In this document: piece after piece, positions 1 to 8,062 of the stretch
Numbering within the stretch: position 1 is the stretch's first letter
Layout: each line of letters opens with the position of its first letter
Source of the DNA: Variovorax sp. OV700
GTDB taxonomy: Bacteria > Pseudomonadota > Gammaproteobacteria > Burkholderiales > Burkholderiaceae_C
Assembly (NCBI RefSeq): GCF_900099805.1
Contig: NZ_FNDR01000022.1
Span: 1-44,695, forward strand
Direction of reading: 5' to 3'
DNA: 44,695 nucleotides
Notes under the pieces: model-generated
Told to the model about the DNA's origin: nothing
What the model saw: the letters and a program-made list of their open reading frames with translations, nothing else
Databases searched by the model: none
Made by a program: the position numbers and the translations under genes

Positions 1-723
1 GGCCTGATGTCGATGAATCCTTACGGAGTGTTCTCTTCACGGGGACTTTCGGCCGCCGAGCGCGACCGCTGGCTCGGTGCCGACCGGGGTGCCGTTGTGA
101 CGCCGCAGCTAGCCCTGGCTGCAGTCGCAAGCCGGGAGGCCGGTGCGCAGGCGTTGGAGCTGGAGCGGCTTCGAATCGACGGGCAAGTCTGGTACCGCAT
201 CCAGGGCACGCAACGGCGGTGGTGGGTGCGCGCGGACGATGCGAGCGCTGTGCCGGCGGTGGAATCGGTGCTGCCGGACGGATTGGTGTCGGGCACCCTG
301 CAACGCCTACGCGGCATGGACCGCCCCCCTTCGAGCGTGACGCGGATCGATCGCTACGACGATGTCTACTACGCGAAGAATCCGGCCTCGGTGGAGGCGC
401 TGGACACCCGGCCGCTGCCCGTCTGGCGCGCCCATTGGCCCGACGGCACGGACCTGTATGCCGACGCCACCTCGGGCAAAGTGCTGTTGCGAGTCAACCC
501 GTCAGGCCGTTGGCAGCGGCTTCTTTACCAGGGATTGCACAGTCTCGACTTCGAGCCTCTGCGCACACGACCCTGGTTGCGCGAAGCGCTTGTGCTGATT
601 CTTTCCCTGCTCGGCACGGCCCTGTGCATCACATCGTGCGTCATTGGATGGCGCGCTCTATCGAAATCGGCTACGCGCCCTCCGCCGGGCAGGATGCGGT
701 ACTCGATCAGGTGCCCTGGCTGA
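1..723 (+). CDS. PepSY-domain membrane protein, 3' part (5' end outside window)
   Basis: The frame is open from the first base, so the N-terminus lies upstream; an in-frame ATG at 7 is probably internal. What remains reads like the C-terminal half of a PepSY-associated transmembrane protein: a piece resembling the end of the first membrane helix (GLMSMNPYG), the family's LSAAERDRW stretch, soluble PepSY-like segments, a conserved RWQRLLYQGLHSLDFEPL motif and one strong final helix (ALVLILSLLGTALCITSCVI). Such inner-membrane proteins often sit beside TonB-dependent receptors and are linked to reduction or handling of imported metal chelates. The short basic tail after the last helix overlaps the convergent ammonia-lyase gene by 17 bp, so the tail may be a recombination product. 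Family is fairly certain, role is inferred. Confidence 0.8.
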   Translation, partial: GLMSMNPYGVFSSRGLSAAERDRWLGADRGAVVTPQLALAAVASREAGAQALELERLRIDGQVWYRIQGTQRRWWVRADDASAVPAVESVLPDGLVSGTLQRLRGMDRPPSSVTRIDRYDDVYYAKNPASVEALDTRPLPVWRAHWPDGTDLYADATSGKVLLRVNPSGRWQRLLYQGLHSLDFEPLRTRPWLREALVLILSLLGTALCITSCVIGWRALSKSATRPPPGRMRYSIRCPG

Positions 724-1936
724 GCCTCACTCTGCTTCTTTGGCGTGCCAGCACTTGCGCTTCAGACTGTCCAACCAGCGCCTGATAGGCGGCAGGGGCA
801 GTGGCACCTTCCGTACTGATCAGCAGCACGCGCGCATCGGGCCCCAGCCCAACCGTGGCAGCTTGTGCCGCGTGGCTTCGGAGTTCAACGAGGCCTGCGA
901 GGCCGGCTGCGCCTGATTCACCAGAAACCACAGGGAGATCCGATGCATTGCCGATCGCCAGGAGCCGCATCGCAGCGACCGCATCGTCATCGGTGATGGT
1001 CATGAAGTAGTCAGCCCCGGACACAAGAAATCTCCATGCAAGTGGAGATGCTTCGCCGCAGGCCAGGCCAGCCATGACCGAGTCGACCGAGCCCGTTGCC
1101 TTGGACGCAACGCCGCGCAACGCACTTTGAAAAAGACAGTCAGCCTGTACCGGCTCGACGATTACCACCGTGGGGCGACGCTCCCCATAGCACTCCCAAA
1201 AGTAGCTCAGGATTCCTGCCGCGAGGCCGCCAACCCCACCCTGAAGAAAGACATGCGTGAACGGCACCGCTTGGTCGCTACCCGAGGCTTCAACAATTTC
1301 GGCAGCGACAGTCCCGTACCCTTGCATGACATCCCGCGGGACCTCTTCGTAGCCGTCGTATGAAGTGTCTGAAACAACATGCCAATCGTTGGCCTTGGCG
1401 AGACGAGCGGCTTCCTCGACAGAAGCGTCGTAGTTCCCCTGGACGCGCATTACCTTGGCGCCAAACTTGGCGATCGCCTGCTCCCGTTCCTCGCTCACAT
1501 TCGCATGGAGGACGATCACGCAACGGCAGCCCATGGTCTGCGCTGCCGCCGCAAGGCCTTTGCCGTGATTGCCATCTGTCGCGCTGATCACCGTGAAGGC
1601 TTCCAGCAACGATCTGTAGCCGCCCTTGAAAAGCAGCTTCGGATCCAGGTTGTGATCCGGCCACAGGCGAAGAATCAGCCGAGCCAAAGCGATCGGCGCC
1701 CCAAGCGCCTTGAAACTCCCGAGATCGGATCGGACGGACTCATCCTTCAGATAAAGCTTTCCGATCCCGAGGCTGCGAGCCAGGCCATTGAGTTCGTACA
1801 ACGGCGTGAACCCCGGATTCAAACTGTTCCATGACGAGATCCAGTCGCGGCTTTCCTGGGCCTTGGCGATGGACATCACAGACTGGAGGTCACTGGGATA
1901 GGCACTGCGCGTGACGCGCTCATTGGCAATCAGCAT
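707..1936 (-). CDS. dpaL: 2,3-diaminopropionate ammonia-lyase (PLP-dependent)
   Basis: About 409 residues, close to the E. coli YgeX length (398). The family converts 2,3-diaminopropionate to pyruvate and two ammonia. It is a fold-type II PLP enzyme: the Schiff-base lysine lies in GSFKALGAP (about K76), followed by ATDGNHGKGLA and the glycine-rich phosphate loop GGVGGLAAGI. The C-terminal LISTEGAT also matches. An ATG at 2038 is in frame, but its 34 extra residues are low-complexity and run into the divergent regulator's leader; the ATG at 1936 gives the family's normal start. It is divergent from the Lrp-type regulator and the importer/hydrolase operon. E. coli ygeX also neighbours an M20 peptidase gene (ygeY), which supports a link with the M20 gene at 8063. 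The C-terminus appears slightly extended. Confidence 0.9.
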   Translation of the reverse strand: MLIANERVTRSAYPSDLQSVMSIAKAQESRDWISSWNSLNPGFTPLYELNGLARSLGIGKLYLKDESVRSDLGSFKALGAPIALARLILRLWPDHNLDPKLLFKGGYRSLLEAFTVISATDGNHGKGLAAAAQTMGCRCVIVLHANVSEEREQAIAKFGAKVMRVQGNYDASVEEAARLAKANDWHVVSDTSYDGYEEVPRDVMQGYGTVAAEIVEASGSDQAVPFTHVFLQGGVGGLAAGILSYFWECYGERRPTVVIVEPVQADCLFQSALRGVASKATGSVDSVMAGLACGEASPLAWRFLVSGADYFMTITDDDAVAAMRLLAIGNASDLPVVSGESGAAGLAGLVELRSHAAQAATVGLGPDARVLLISTEGATAPAAYQALVGQSEAQVLARQRSRVRLSQGT

Positions 1937-2127
1937 CTTGGATTCCGTTGGTTGTTTTTCGCCCCCTTGGCTTGAACGCCAGGAGTTCATGAATCCTAGG
2001 ACCGCTTCTTGTGTTGCTTGGCGCGATCTGGACAGCAAAAACAGGACAACGAACCAGATTCAGGGAGAACAATGGAAGGCTGTTGCGTGCCCGGGCGCTC
2101 CTCGCCTTGGCCATTGCGGCGCAGATA

Positions 2128-2604
2128 ATGGATGTCATGCACCTCGATAACTACGACGTCAAGATCTTGGGCTTGCTCCAGAGGGACAGCAAGATTTCCC
2201 AGCGCGAACTGTCGGAGGCCGTCAATCTGTCTCCATCGGCGGTCAATCGTCGAATTGCAGCTCTCGAATCTGCGGGGGTGATCGCCGGCACCGTGTGTAT
2301 CGTTGATCCTTCGTCCGTCGGACATCCCATCACGATCGTCGTTGAAGTCAAGCTCGAGAGCGAGAGGCTTGACTTACTCGACGAGGTGAAGACACGTTTT
2401 GCCGACTGTCCGCAGGTACAGCAGGTTTACTACGTCACGGGGGAGTACGACTTCGTGCTCGTGATAGTCGTCAAGGACATGACGGAGTACGAGCAACTCA
2501 CCCGCGACCTTTTCTTCAGCTCTGGGAACGTCAAGGGGTTCAGGACCTATGTCGCCATGCAGCGTGTCAAGGTCACGCTGAACGTTCCTCTCGCTGAGCA
2601 ATGA
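2128..2604 (+). CDS. Lrp/AsnC-family transcriptional regulator
   Basis: About 158 residues: an N-terminal winged helix-turn-helix (LDNYDVKILGLLQRD, then ISQRELSEAVNLSPSAVNRR), a linker, and a C-terminal RAM/ligand-binding domain with the usual YYVTGEYDFVLVI core. Family members bind amino acids or catabolic intermediates and regulate neighbouring genes. The frame stays open back to 2011, but homology starts at MDVMHLDNYD; ATGs at 2128 and 2137 are both possible. It is divergent from the diaminopropionate ammonia-lyase gene (191 bp between starts) and precedes the importer operon by 247 bp, so it is the probable local regulator responding to diaminopropionate or a conjugate (inference). DoeX, the regulator of ectoine-degradation genes, belongs to the same family. 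Confidence 0.88.
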   Translation: MDVMHLDNYDVKILGLLQRDSKISQRELSEAVNLSPSAVNRRIAALESAGVIAGTVCIVDPSSVGHPITIVVEVKLESERLDLLDEVKTRFADCPQVQQVYYVTGEYDFVLVIVVKDMTEYEQLTRDLFFSSGNVKGFRTYVAMQRVKVTLNVPLAEQ

Positions 2605-2721
2605 CCTAAACAGTGCGCTGAGTCGTTTTTATAACGGGCATGCTGCTCCAGGACGGTGCCTAGCACCATACGTGCAAATTACCGGGCCACAACGCGTCGA
2701 TCTTCCGCAACCACAAGGGGG

Positions 2722-2769
2722 ATCGGTGATTTTCTCCGCCCTGTGCCCACCAGAATTCTCCTCACCGAT
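2722..2769. repeat. Inverted repeat ahead of the importer operon
   Basis: Arms ATCGGTGA (2722-2729) and TCACCGAT (2762-2769) are perfectly complementary, separated by 32 bases, in the 247-bp gap between the Lrp gene and the first importer gene. It may be a regulator site or a weak RNA hairpin. There is no U-run, so a terminator is unlikely. Confidence 0.35.
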
Positions 2770-2851
2770 GGCGGCGATGGGCGTAAAACCTAATTCATCA
2801 CACCGGGGGCCTACAAAGTTCAGCAGACTGACCATTTAGAGGAACAAGCTC

Positions 2852-3964
2852 ATGACCATCAATCGCCGCCAAATTTTGAAGGGTGTGGCAGGAGCCGGGG
2901 GGGCAGCCATTGCTCCGTCGTTCCTCGCAGTACCGGCACTGGCCCAAAGTCTCAAGGGCACCGGTGAGGTCGTCGTGTACGACGGCGGGGGATCGTGGGG
3001 GGAGGCCAAGCGAGTAGCGCTTTTCGACCCCTTCGAGAAGGAGACCGGCATCAAGGTCATCGCGCAGCCGCGTACTGACCTGGGCGCTGTTCGCGCAAGC
3101 GCGTTGGCCGGTTCCCCGCGGTACGACGTAACCATCTTGACGGGCGGCAACACCACGGCCTTCGAGCGCGAGAACCTCCTGGTTCCGATCGACTACGGGT
3201 ACTTCAACAAGGCCGATCTGGATGCCTTCAACCCTGTTGCTACAGGCAAGTTCACCGTCCCTCACATCATCTACTCCCTGCTGATTGCGTACGATCCCGC
3301 GAAGTTCGGCAGCAACTCGATCTCTTCCTGGGCCGATGTGTGGGACACGAAGAAGTTTCCGGGCGGGCGCACCCTGTGTACGGGGACACGCGGGCCGGAC
3401 GGTGCTGTCTTCGAGGCGGCTCTGCTGGCAGACGGCGTGGACCCCGCCAAGATCTATCCGATCGATTGGGATCGCGCATTCAAGAGCCTTTCCCGCATCA
3501 AGCCCGAGATCGTGAAATGGTGGAACAGCGGTGCCGAGGGCCCTCAGCTGCTGATCGACAAGCAGGTGACCGCCGGCAGCGGATGGAACGGGCGAATCTA
3601 CGCTGCCAATGAGAAGAGCCAGAAGATTGGCTTCACCTGGAACCAAGGCATCCTGCAATACGACAGCTGGGTGGTTCTCAAAGGTTCCAAGAACGTTGAC
3701 AACGCGAACAAGCTGCTCGCTTTCATGTCGCGCGCAGAGGTGCAGGCGAACTTCTCCAAGCACATTTTGTACGCGCCGCCGAACTCGCGCGCCTACGACT
3801 ACATCCCTGCGGAACGCGCAAAGATGCTGCCGACGTACGCCGAATTCAAAAAGCAGCAGATCGTTCAGGACTACGCCTTCTGGAACGCGCTGGGCAAGAA
3901 CGGTCGCCCCAACAACCTTACCGCGGTGGCGGAATGGGAGCGGTGGCTGGTCGGTGCGCGCTGA
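2852..3964 (+). CDS. ABC transporter substrate-binding protein, PotD/FbpA-like
   Basis: 370 residues. The N-terminus is a twin-arginine type signal (NRRQILKGVAGAGG, then a hydrophobic run ending near ALAQS), so the mature protein should be periplasmic. The body (EVVVYDGGGSWGEAKRVALFDPFE at the start of the mature part, NNLTAVAEWERWLV at the end) is that of cluster D solute-binding proteins used by spermidine/putrescine, iron and opine importers. An AGAGGAAC ribosome site lies eight bases before the ATG. It is the first gene of an operon continuing with a fused permease, an M24 protein, the ATPase and an M20 peptidase. The co-encoded hydrolases suggest an amino-acid-derived, possibly conjugated ligand rather than a polyamine; this is inference. 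Confidence 0.87.
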   Translation: MTINRRQILKGVAGAGGAAIAPSFLAVPALAQSLKGTGEVVVYDGGGSWGEAKRVALFDPFEKETGIKVIAQPRTDLGAVRASALAGSPRYDVTILTGGNTTAFERENLLVPIDYGYFNKADLDAFNPVATGKFTVPHIIYSLLIAYDPAKFGSNSISSWADVWDTKKFPGGRTLCTGTRGPDGAVFEAALLADGVDPAKIYPIDWDRAFKSLSRIKPEIVKWWNSGAEGPQLLIDKQVTAGSGWNGRIYAANEKSQKIGFTWNQGILQYDSWVVLKGSKNVDNANKLLAFMSRAEVQANFSKHILYAPPNSRAYDYIPAERAKMLPTYAEFKKQQIVQDYAFWNALGKNGRPNNLTAVAEWERWLVGAR

Positions 3965-4028
3965 ACGGTCCATCTGGGCGCATCGAATCGTCGGTTGCAC
4001 ACGGCTCTAGAGCCATTCGGAAGTTCTC

Positions 4029-5783
4029 ATGAAGCTTGGTTGGAAAAGCGCACGCCATAGCCGTGCGCCAATGATCCTGCTCTTGGTCGTGCCGGCATTG
4101 GCGATTTTCGCGGCGGGATATCTCTTTCCGGTGGCCCAACTGGTACTCAAGAGCTTTCGCAACGAGAGCACTTGGTCGCTGCTGCACTACCAGGAGATCG
4201 CGAGCTCAGGGGTTTTTGCCTGGGTCCTGTTTCAGACGCTGCTGCTGGCGGTCGTGGTGACACTGGCCTGCCTGATCCTGGCCTATCCGCTCGCATATTC
4301 AATCTCTCGGTGCCCTCCGTGGCTGGCAAGCCTCCTCTTGGTACTGGTCACTCTCCCGTACCTGACCAGTATCTTGATCCGGACATACGCATGGACCGTC
4401 CTGCTGAGCCCTGCCGGCCTGATCAACCAGTTGCTGCTGTACCTTGGGATCGTTTCGGAGCCGCTGCGACTGGTCTTCAACAAGATCGGCGTGTATATCG
4501 GAATGATCCAGGTGCAACTGCCACTGATGGTGTTTCCGCTGTATGCCGCACTCGCTCGTTTTGACCGAAAACTGAGCATCGCCGCGCAAAGCTTGGGAAG
4601 TTCTCCGGCAGATGCCTTCCTGCGCATCACGCTCCCCAGTTCGATGCCCGGTATTGTCAGCGGCTGCACCCTCGTGTTTCTCTCCTGCCTGGGCTTTTAC
4701 ATCACGCCCGCACTTCTTGGCGGTCCGAACGATTACATGATTGCGCAGGGCATCACCATCCGAGTCCTGACCCTCGGTGAGTTCGAGGCTGCTGCCGCTC
4801 AGGCGACAGTCTTGCTCGCCATGGTTGCAACGGTCTTCGTGATCTTTCGCACCAAGGTTGCGACGGAGCTGGAGGACGAATCTCAGTCAAGTCAATCGGT
4901 GAAGAAGGTTCGAGATCTTTCCGCAGTTCCCCGTATTCCTGCGCCTCTTGAAAAGGGGCTTCAACGCGCGCTTGAGGTGATCTCTTCGGTTCGTTCACCG
5001 CTGCTCGTGCTGCTGTCAGCATTCACGCTCGCCCTGCTTGTCCTTCCGTTTGTGGTGGTGATCCCACTTGCGTTCAGCGACGCCGCCTACTTGAGCTTTC
5101 CACCGCCCGGTTACTCGCTGCGATGGTTCACCAAGTTCTTCAGCAACTCGCAATGGCTGAGCGCGCTTTCGTTCAGCGGCCGTACGGCACTCCTGGCCTC
5201 TCTGCTGGCCATCACGATCGGCGTACCCATCGCATTTGCGCTCGTGCGGTTTCGCTTCGTTGGCCGGGTTCCGCTCTATCTTCTGCTGATTTCTCCGATG
5301 ATCGTTCCCCATGTGGTCATGGCGGTGGCCTTCTTCTTCAGCTTTGCTCAGACCCCGCTCATCGGCACAGCGACTGCATTCGTGCTTGCATACACCATCA
5401 TCGCAACGCCCTACGTGGTCGTCATCCTGATCGCAGGCCTCAAGAAGTTCGATCGGAGCCTGGAGCAGGCAGCTATCAGCCTCGGCGGGCATCCGCTCAC
5501 CGCGTTGCGTACCGTGACGCTCCCGCTGCTGCTTCCCTCGTTGGCCAGTGCGCTCGTATTCGCGTTCATCACGGGATTCGACGACGTGGTCTACGGCCTG
5601 TTTGTGAGCGGTCCATCCTCAACGCCTCTGCCGATCCGCATGTGGGATGACATCCGCCTCGAAATCAGTCCGCAGATTGCCGTCGTAGCCGTGCTCTTTC
5701 TGGCGAGCCTGGCGGCGCTCGTCGCGGTCAAGACGTTTGTGTCGGCGGCTCTCCACCATCGCTCGCATCGGAAGGACATCTGA
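4029..5783 (+). CDS. ABC transporter permease, two permease domains fused (PotB-PotC type)
   Basis: 584 residues, about twice a normal PotB or PotC. Two permease modules are visible, each with about six membrane helices and an EAA loop that docks the ATPase: AAQSLGSSPADAFLRITLP near residues 190-210, and EQAAISLGGHPLTALRTVTLP near 478-500. A charged, soluble linker (roughly residues 275-315, rich in E, S and K) joins them. The fusion makes a single polypeptide equal to the usual heterodimer. Fused permeases are known in the ferric-iron FbpB group; here the halves look PotB-like then PotC-like. Start is supported by CGGAAG before the ATG. The next gene begins 2 bp after its stop. Confidence 0.9.
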   Translation: MKLGWKSARHSRAPMILLLVVPALAIFAAGYLFPVAQLVLKSFRNESTWSLLHYQEIASSGVFAWVLFQTLLLAVVVTLACLILAYPLAYSISRCPPWLASLLLVLVTLPYLTSILIRTYAWTVLLSPAGLINQLLLYLGIVSEPLRLVFNKIGVYIGMIQVQLPLMVFPLYAALARFDRKLSIAAQSLGSSPADAFLRITLPSSMPGIVSGCTLVFLSCLGFYITPALLGGPNDYMIAQGITIRVLTLGEFEAAAAQATVLLAMVATVFVIFRTKVATELEDESQSSQSVKKVRDLSAVPRIPAPLEKGLQRALEVISSVRSPLLVLLSAFTLALLVLPFVVVIPLAFSDAAYLSFPPPGYSLRWFTKFFSNSQWLSALSFSGRTALLASLLAITIGVPIAFALVRFRFVGRVPLYLLLISPMIVPHVVMAVAFFFSFAQTPLIGTATAFVLAYTIIATPYVVVILIAGLKKFDRSLEQAAISLGGHPLTALRTVTLPLLLPSLASALVFAFITGFDDVVYGLFVSGPSSTPLPIRMWDDIRLEISPQIAVVAVLFLASLAALVAVKTFVSAALHHRSHRKDI

Positions 5784-5785
5784 AC

Positions 5786-6934
5786 ATGAGCAGCATTGGA
5801 CTCTTTGCTTTCTCCGTCGAGGAGTACCGTCGCCGCCTCTGCATGGTGCAAGACGTGATGCGCGCTCGTCATCTCGACTGGGCGATCCTTGACGAGCCCG
5901 AGACCATGGGCTGGGTCTCCGGCTACGCCGTGCAAGAAAATCTGTGGCGCGCATGCCTCGTCCCGGTGGTCGGTGACCCCTTTCTGCTGATCCGAAAACT
6001 CGACATGGCGCCTGCACGTGCGAAGAGCTGGCTGCAAGACATCGTTGCCTTCTCTGACTGGGAGGAGCCTGTCTCGGTTTTGGCCGCCGCGCTGAGGTCC
6101 CGGGGGGCACATGCGCGAATCGGTGTCGACTTCCAGTCCCACTCCTTTACCCGTCAGCGGCAAGACCTCCTCGCGCAGGCCCTTCCAGAGTCTATTTTTT
6201 GCGACCTGGAACGGGCAGTCTGGGACGCGCGTCGATGCAAGTCGAACGAGGAGGTCGAACACTTTCGAGTGGCTGCGAGCTTGCTGGATCGCGCAGTCTT
6301 GAAAGTGGCCGATGCCATTCGGCCGGACGCTTCGCAGCGCGACGTTGCCGCCGTTGCTGCCGCCGAGTACTACCGGCTGGGTTTCGACGATGGTTTCGTT
6401 GGCTACGTGACGGCTGGTTCGGACTGGGATTGTCTGCACAGCTCGATGAGTGACGAGCCGATTGGAGAGGGTGCACTGGTTCACGTCGAGCTTCTGCCGA
6501 AACTCAAGGGCTACTCGGTGCGGATCATGCGCACCGTGGCCGTGGGGCGGGCTACCGAAGACCAGAAGTCAACCTTCGCGGCCCTCTGTGCGCTTCAGGA
6601 CGAGCAATTCAGTGCCATGCGCCCTGGCGCAGTAGCAGCCGATGTGGACGCCATCGTGCGGCAGGGCGTACTGTCGGCGGGCCTGAGACCCGACTATGAA
6701 AACATCACGGGCTATACCTTGGGATTTTCGGCACCCTCGTCTCAGCGCGTGAGCGATCTCTACAGGTCTTTCGTGCCGACCGCCACTTGGCTGCTCGAGA
6801 AGGGCATGGTGTTCCACATGTACACCTCCGCTCGCGGCCTGGCTGTCAGCGAGACGGTCCTGGTGACCGAATCCGGCGCCGAGCGATTGACTCGCACGCC
6901 CCGCAAGATTTTTGAAACTGGGGTGAAAGCATGA
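5786..6934 (+). CDS. M24-family (creatinase/ectoine-hydrolase fold) protein lacking the metal site
   Basis: 382 residues: a creatinase-type N-terminal domain (about 1-145) and a C-terminal pita-bread domain (150-380). Metal-dependent M24 peptidases carry Asp-Asp-His-Glu-Glu. Here those places read E235 (LVHVELLP), about V245 (GYSVRIMRT), Y310 (ENITGYTLGF) and M345 (FHMYTS); only the last glutamate, E356 (VSETVLVTESGAE), is clearly kept. H218 (CLHSSMSDEP) falls where metal-free creatinase has its catalytic histidine, so a metal-independent hydrolase is more likely than an aminopeptidase. The creatinase glutamate in the GYYTALERT region is absent here, so creatine is not an obvious substrate. 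The gene sits inside the ABC operon, 2 bp after the permease and overlapping the ATPase by 4 bp, implying it acts on the imported compound. Confidence 0.8.
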   Translation: MSSIGLFAFSVEEYRRRLCMVQDVMRARHLDWAILDEPETMGWVSGYAVQENLWRACLVPVVGDPFLLIRKLDMAPARAKSWLQDIVAFSDWEEPVSVLAAALRSRGAHARIGVDFQSHSFTRQRQDLLAQALPESIFCDLERAVWDARRCKSNEEVEHFRVAASLLDRAVLKVADAIRPDASQRDVAAVAAAEYYRLGFDDGFVGYVTAGSDWDCLHSSMSDEPIGEGALVHVELLPKLKGYSVRIMRTVAVGRATEDQKSTFAALCALQDEQFSAMRPGAVAADVDAIVRQGVLSAGLRPDYENITGYTLGFSAPSSQRVSDLYRSFVPTATWLLEKGMVFHMYTSARGLAVSETVLVTESGAERLTRTPRKIFETGVKA

Positions 6935-8049
6935 TGACTGGCCGCATGGAATCGGTTCGGGACATTCCCGAGGCCCAGGTGGGGAGGCGAAGCGCTGGGG
7001 TCAGCGTTGCGAATGTCTCGAAGTCCTATGGAGCGTTCAAGGCGCTCGACGACGTCTCGCTCACTGTCGAACCGGGGGAGTTCGTCGCGCTTCTGGGCCC
7101 CAGTGGTTCCGGCAAGTCGACCTTGCTCATGATGATCGCGGGTTTCGAAACCCCGAGCTCGGGCGACCTTCTGGTGAAGGGGATACGCGTCAACGATCAG
7201 CCTGCATACAAACGCGGCTTCGGAGTGGTGTTCCAGCGCTATGCGCTGTTTCCACATATGACGGTCTCTGAAAATGTGGCGTACCCACTCTTTCGTCGCG
7301 GATTGAGGGGCAAGGAGGTTGAGGCAGAGGTCGCCAAGGCGTTGGACCTGGTGGCACTTGGGACCTTGAGGAACAGGCTTCCAGCCCAACTGTCCGGTGG
7401 CCAGCAGCAGCGGGTGGCTCTCGCGCGCGCCCTGGTATTCAAGCCGCCCCTCTTGCTCATGGACGAGCCCTTGGGAGCGCTGGACCGCAAGCTGCGCCAG
7501 CAATTGCAGCTGGAGATCAAGCAGATCCACAGGCAGATCGGAAGCACGATCATTTTCGTGACCCATGACCAGGAAGAAGCGCTGTCGATGGCAGACCGGG
7601 TCGCGGTTCTCGAAGGAGGCCGCTTACAGCAGTTTGGATCGCCTCGAGATCTTTATGAGAGCCCCGCGAGCGCGTTCGTGGCGGACTTCATCGGGGAAAC
7701 CAGCTTTCTGCCCGTGGTGTTGTCGCCGGCTGGAGCGGAAATCAACGCAGAAATCGCCTCGCTGCGAATTCGCAGGTCGATACCCGTTGAACGGGTCCTC
7801 ACCCGTTCAACCTCTGGCCGCCTTGCAATTCGCCCGGAGAACGTGCAACTGCGACTGTCGGAGGATGGTCCTGCTCGCGTCGTTGAATCCGCGTACGCCG
7901 GAACGACCCAGGTGGTGCTCGTCGAGGTCGGTGACGTTCGGCTTCTCTCCCGCTCGCAGATGACACCTGACAGGCAGTTGTTTCATGCCGGCCAGCGCGT
8001 TGAAGTCGATCTCGACACGACGCACGCGATGGTCTATCCGATCGAATAG
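6931..8049 (+). CDS. ABC transporter ATP-binding protein, PotA-like
   Basis: 372 residues. Walker A GPSGSGKST (56-64), signature LSGGQQQRVALARAL (from 154), Walker B LLLMDEP (174-180) and switch histidine H212 in FVTHDQEEA are all intact. A C-terminal regulatory/TOBE-like domain follows (about 245-372, including RLAIRPENVQL), typical of polyamine and iron importer ATPases. The start ATG overlaps the preceding M24 stop (ATGA), so translation is probably coupled. It powers the fused permease at 4029. Confidence 0.92.
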   Translation: MMTGRMESVRDIPEAQVGRRSAGVSVANVSKSYGAFKALDDVSLTVEPGEFVALLGPSGSGKSTLLMMIAGFETPSSGDLLVKGIRVNDQPAYKRGFGVVFQRYALFPHMTVSENVAYPLFRRGLRGKEVEAEVAKALDLVALGTLRNRLPAQLSGGQQQRVALARALVFKPPLLLMDEPLGALDRKLRQQLQLEIKQIHRQIGSTIIFVTHDQEEALSMADRVAVLEGGRLQQFGSPRDLYESPASAFVADFIGETSFLPVVLSPAGAEINAEIASLRIRRSIPVERVLTRSTSGRLAIRPENVQLRLSEDGPARVVESAYAGTTQVVLVEVGDVRLLSRSQMTPDRQLFHAGQRVEVDLDTTHAMVYPIE

Positions 8050-8062
8050 GGGCTGACCTGAA

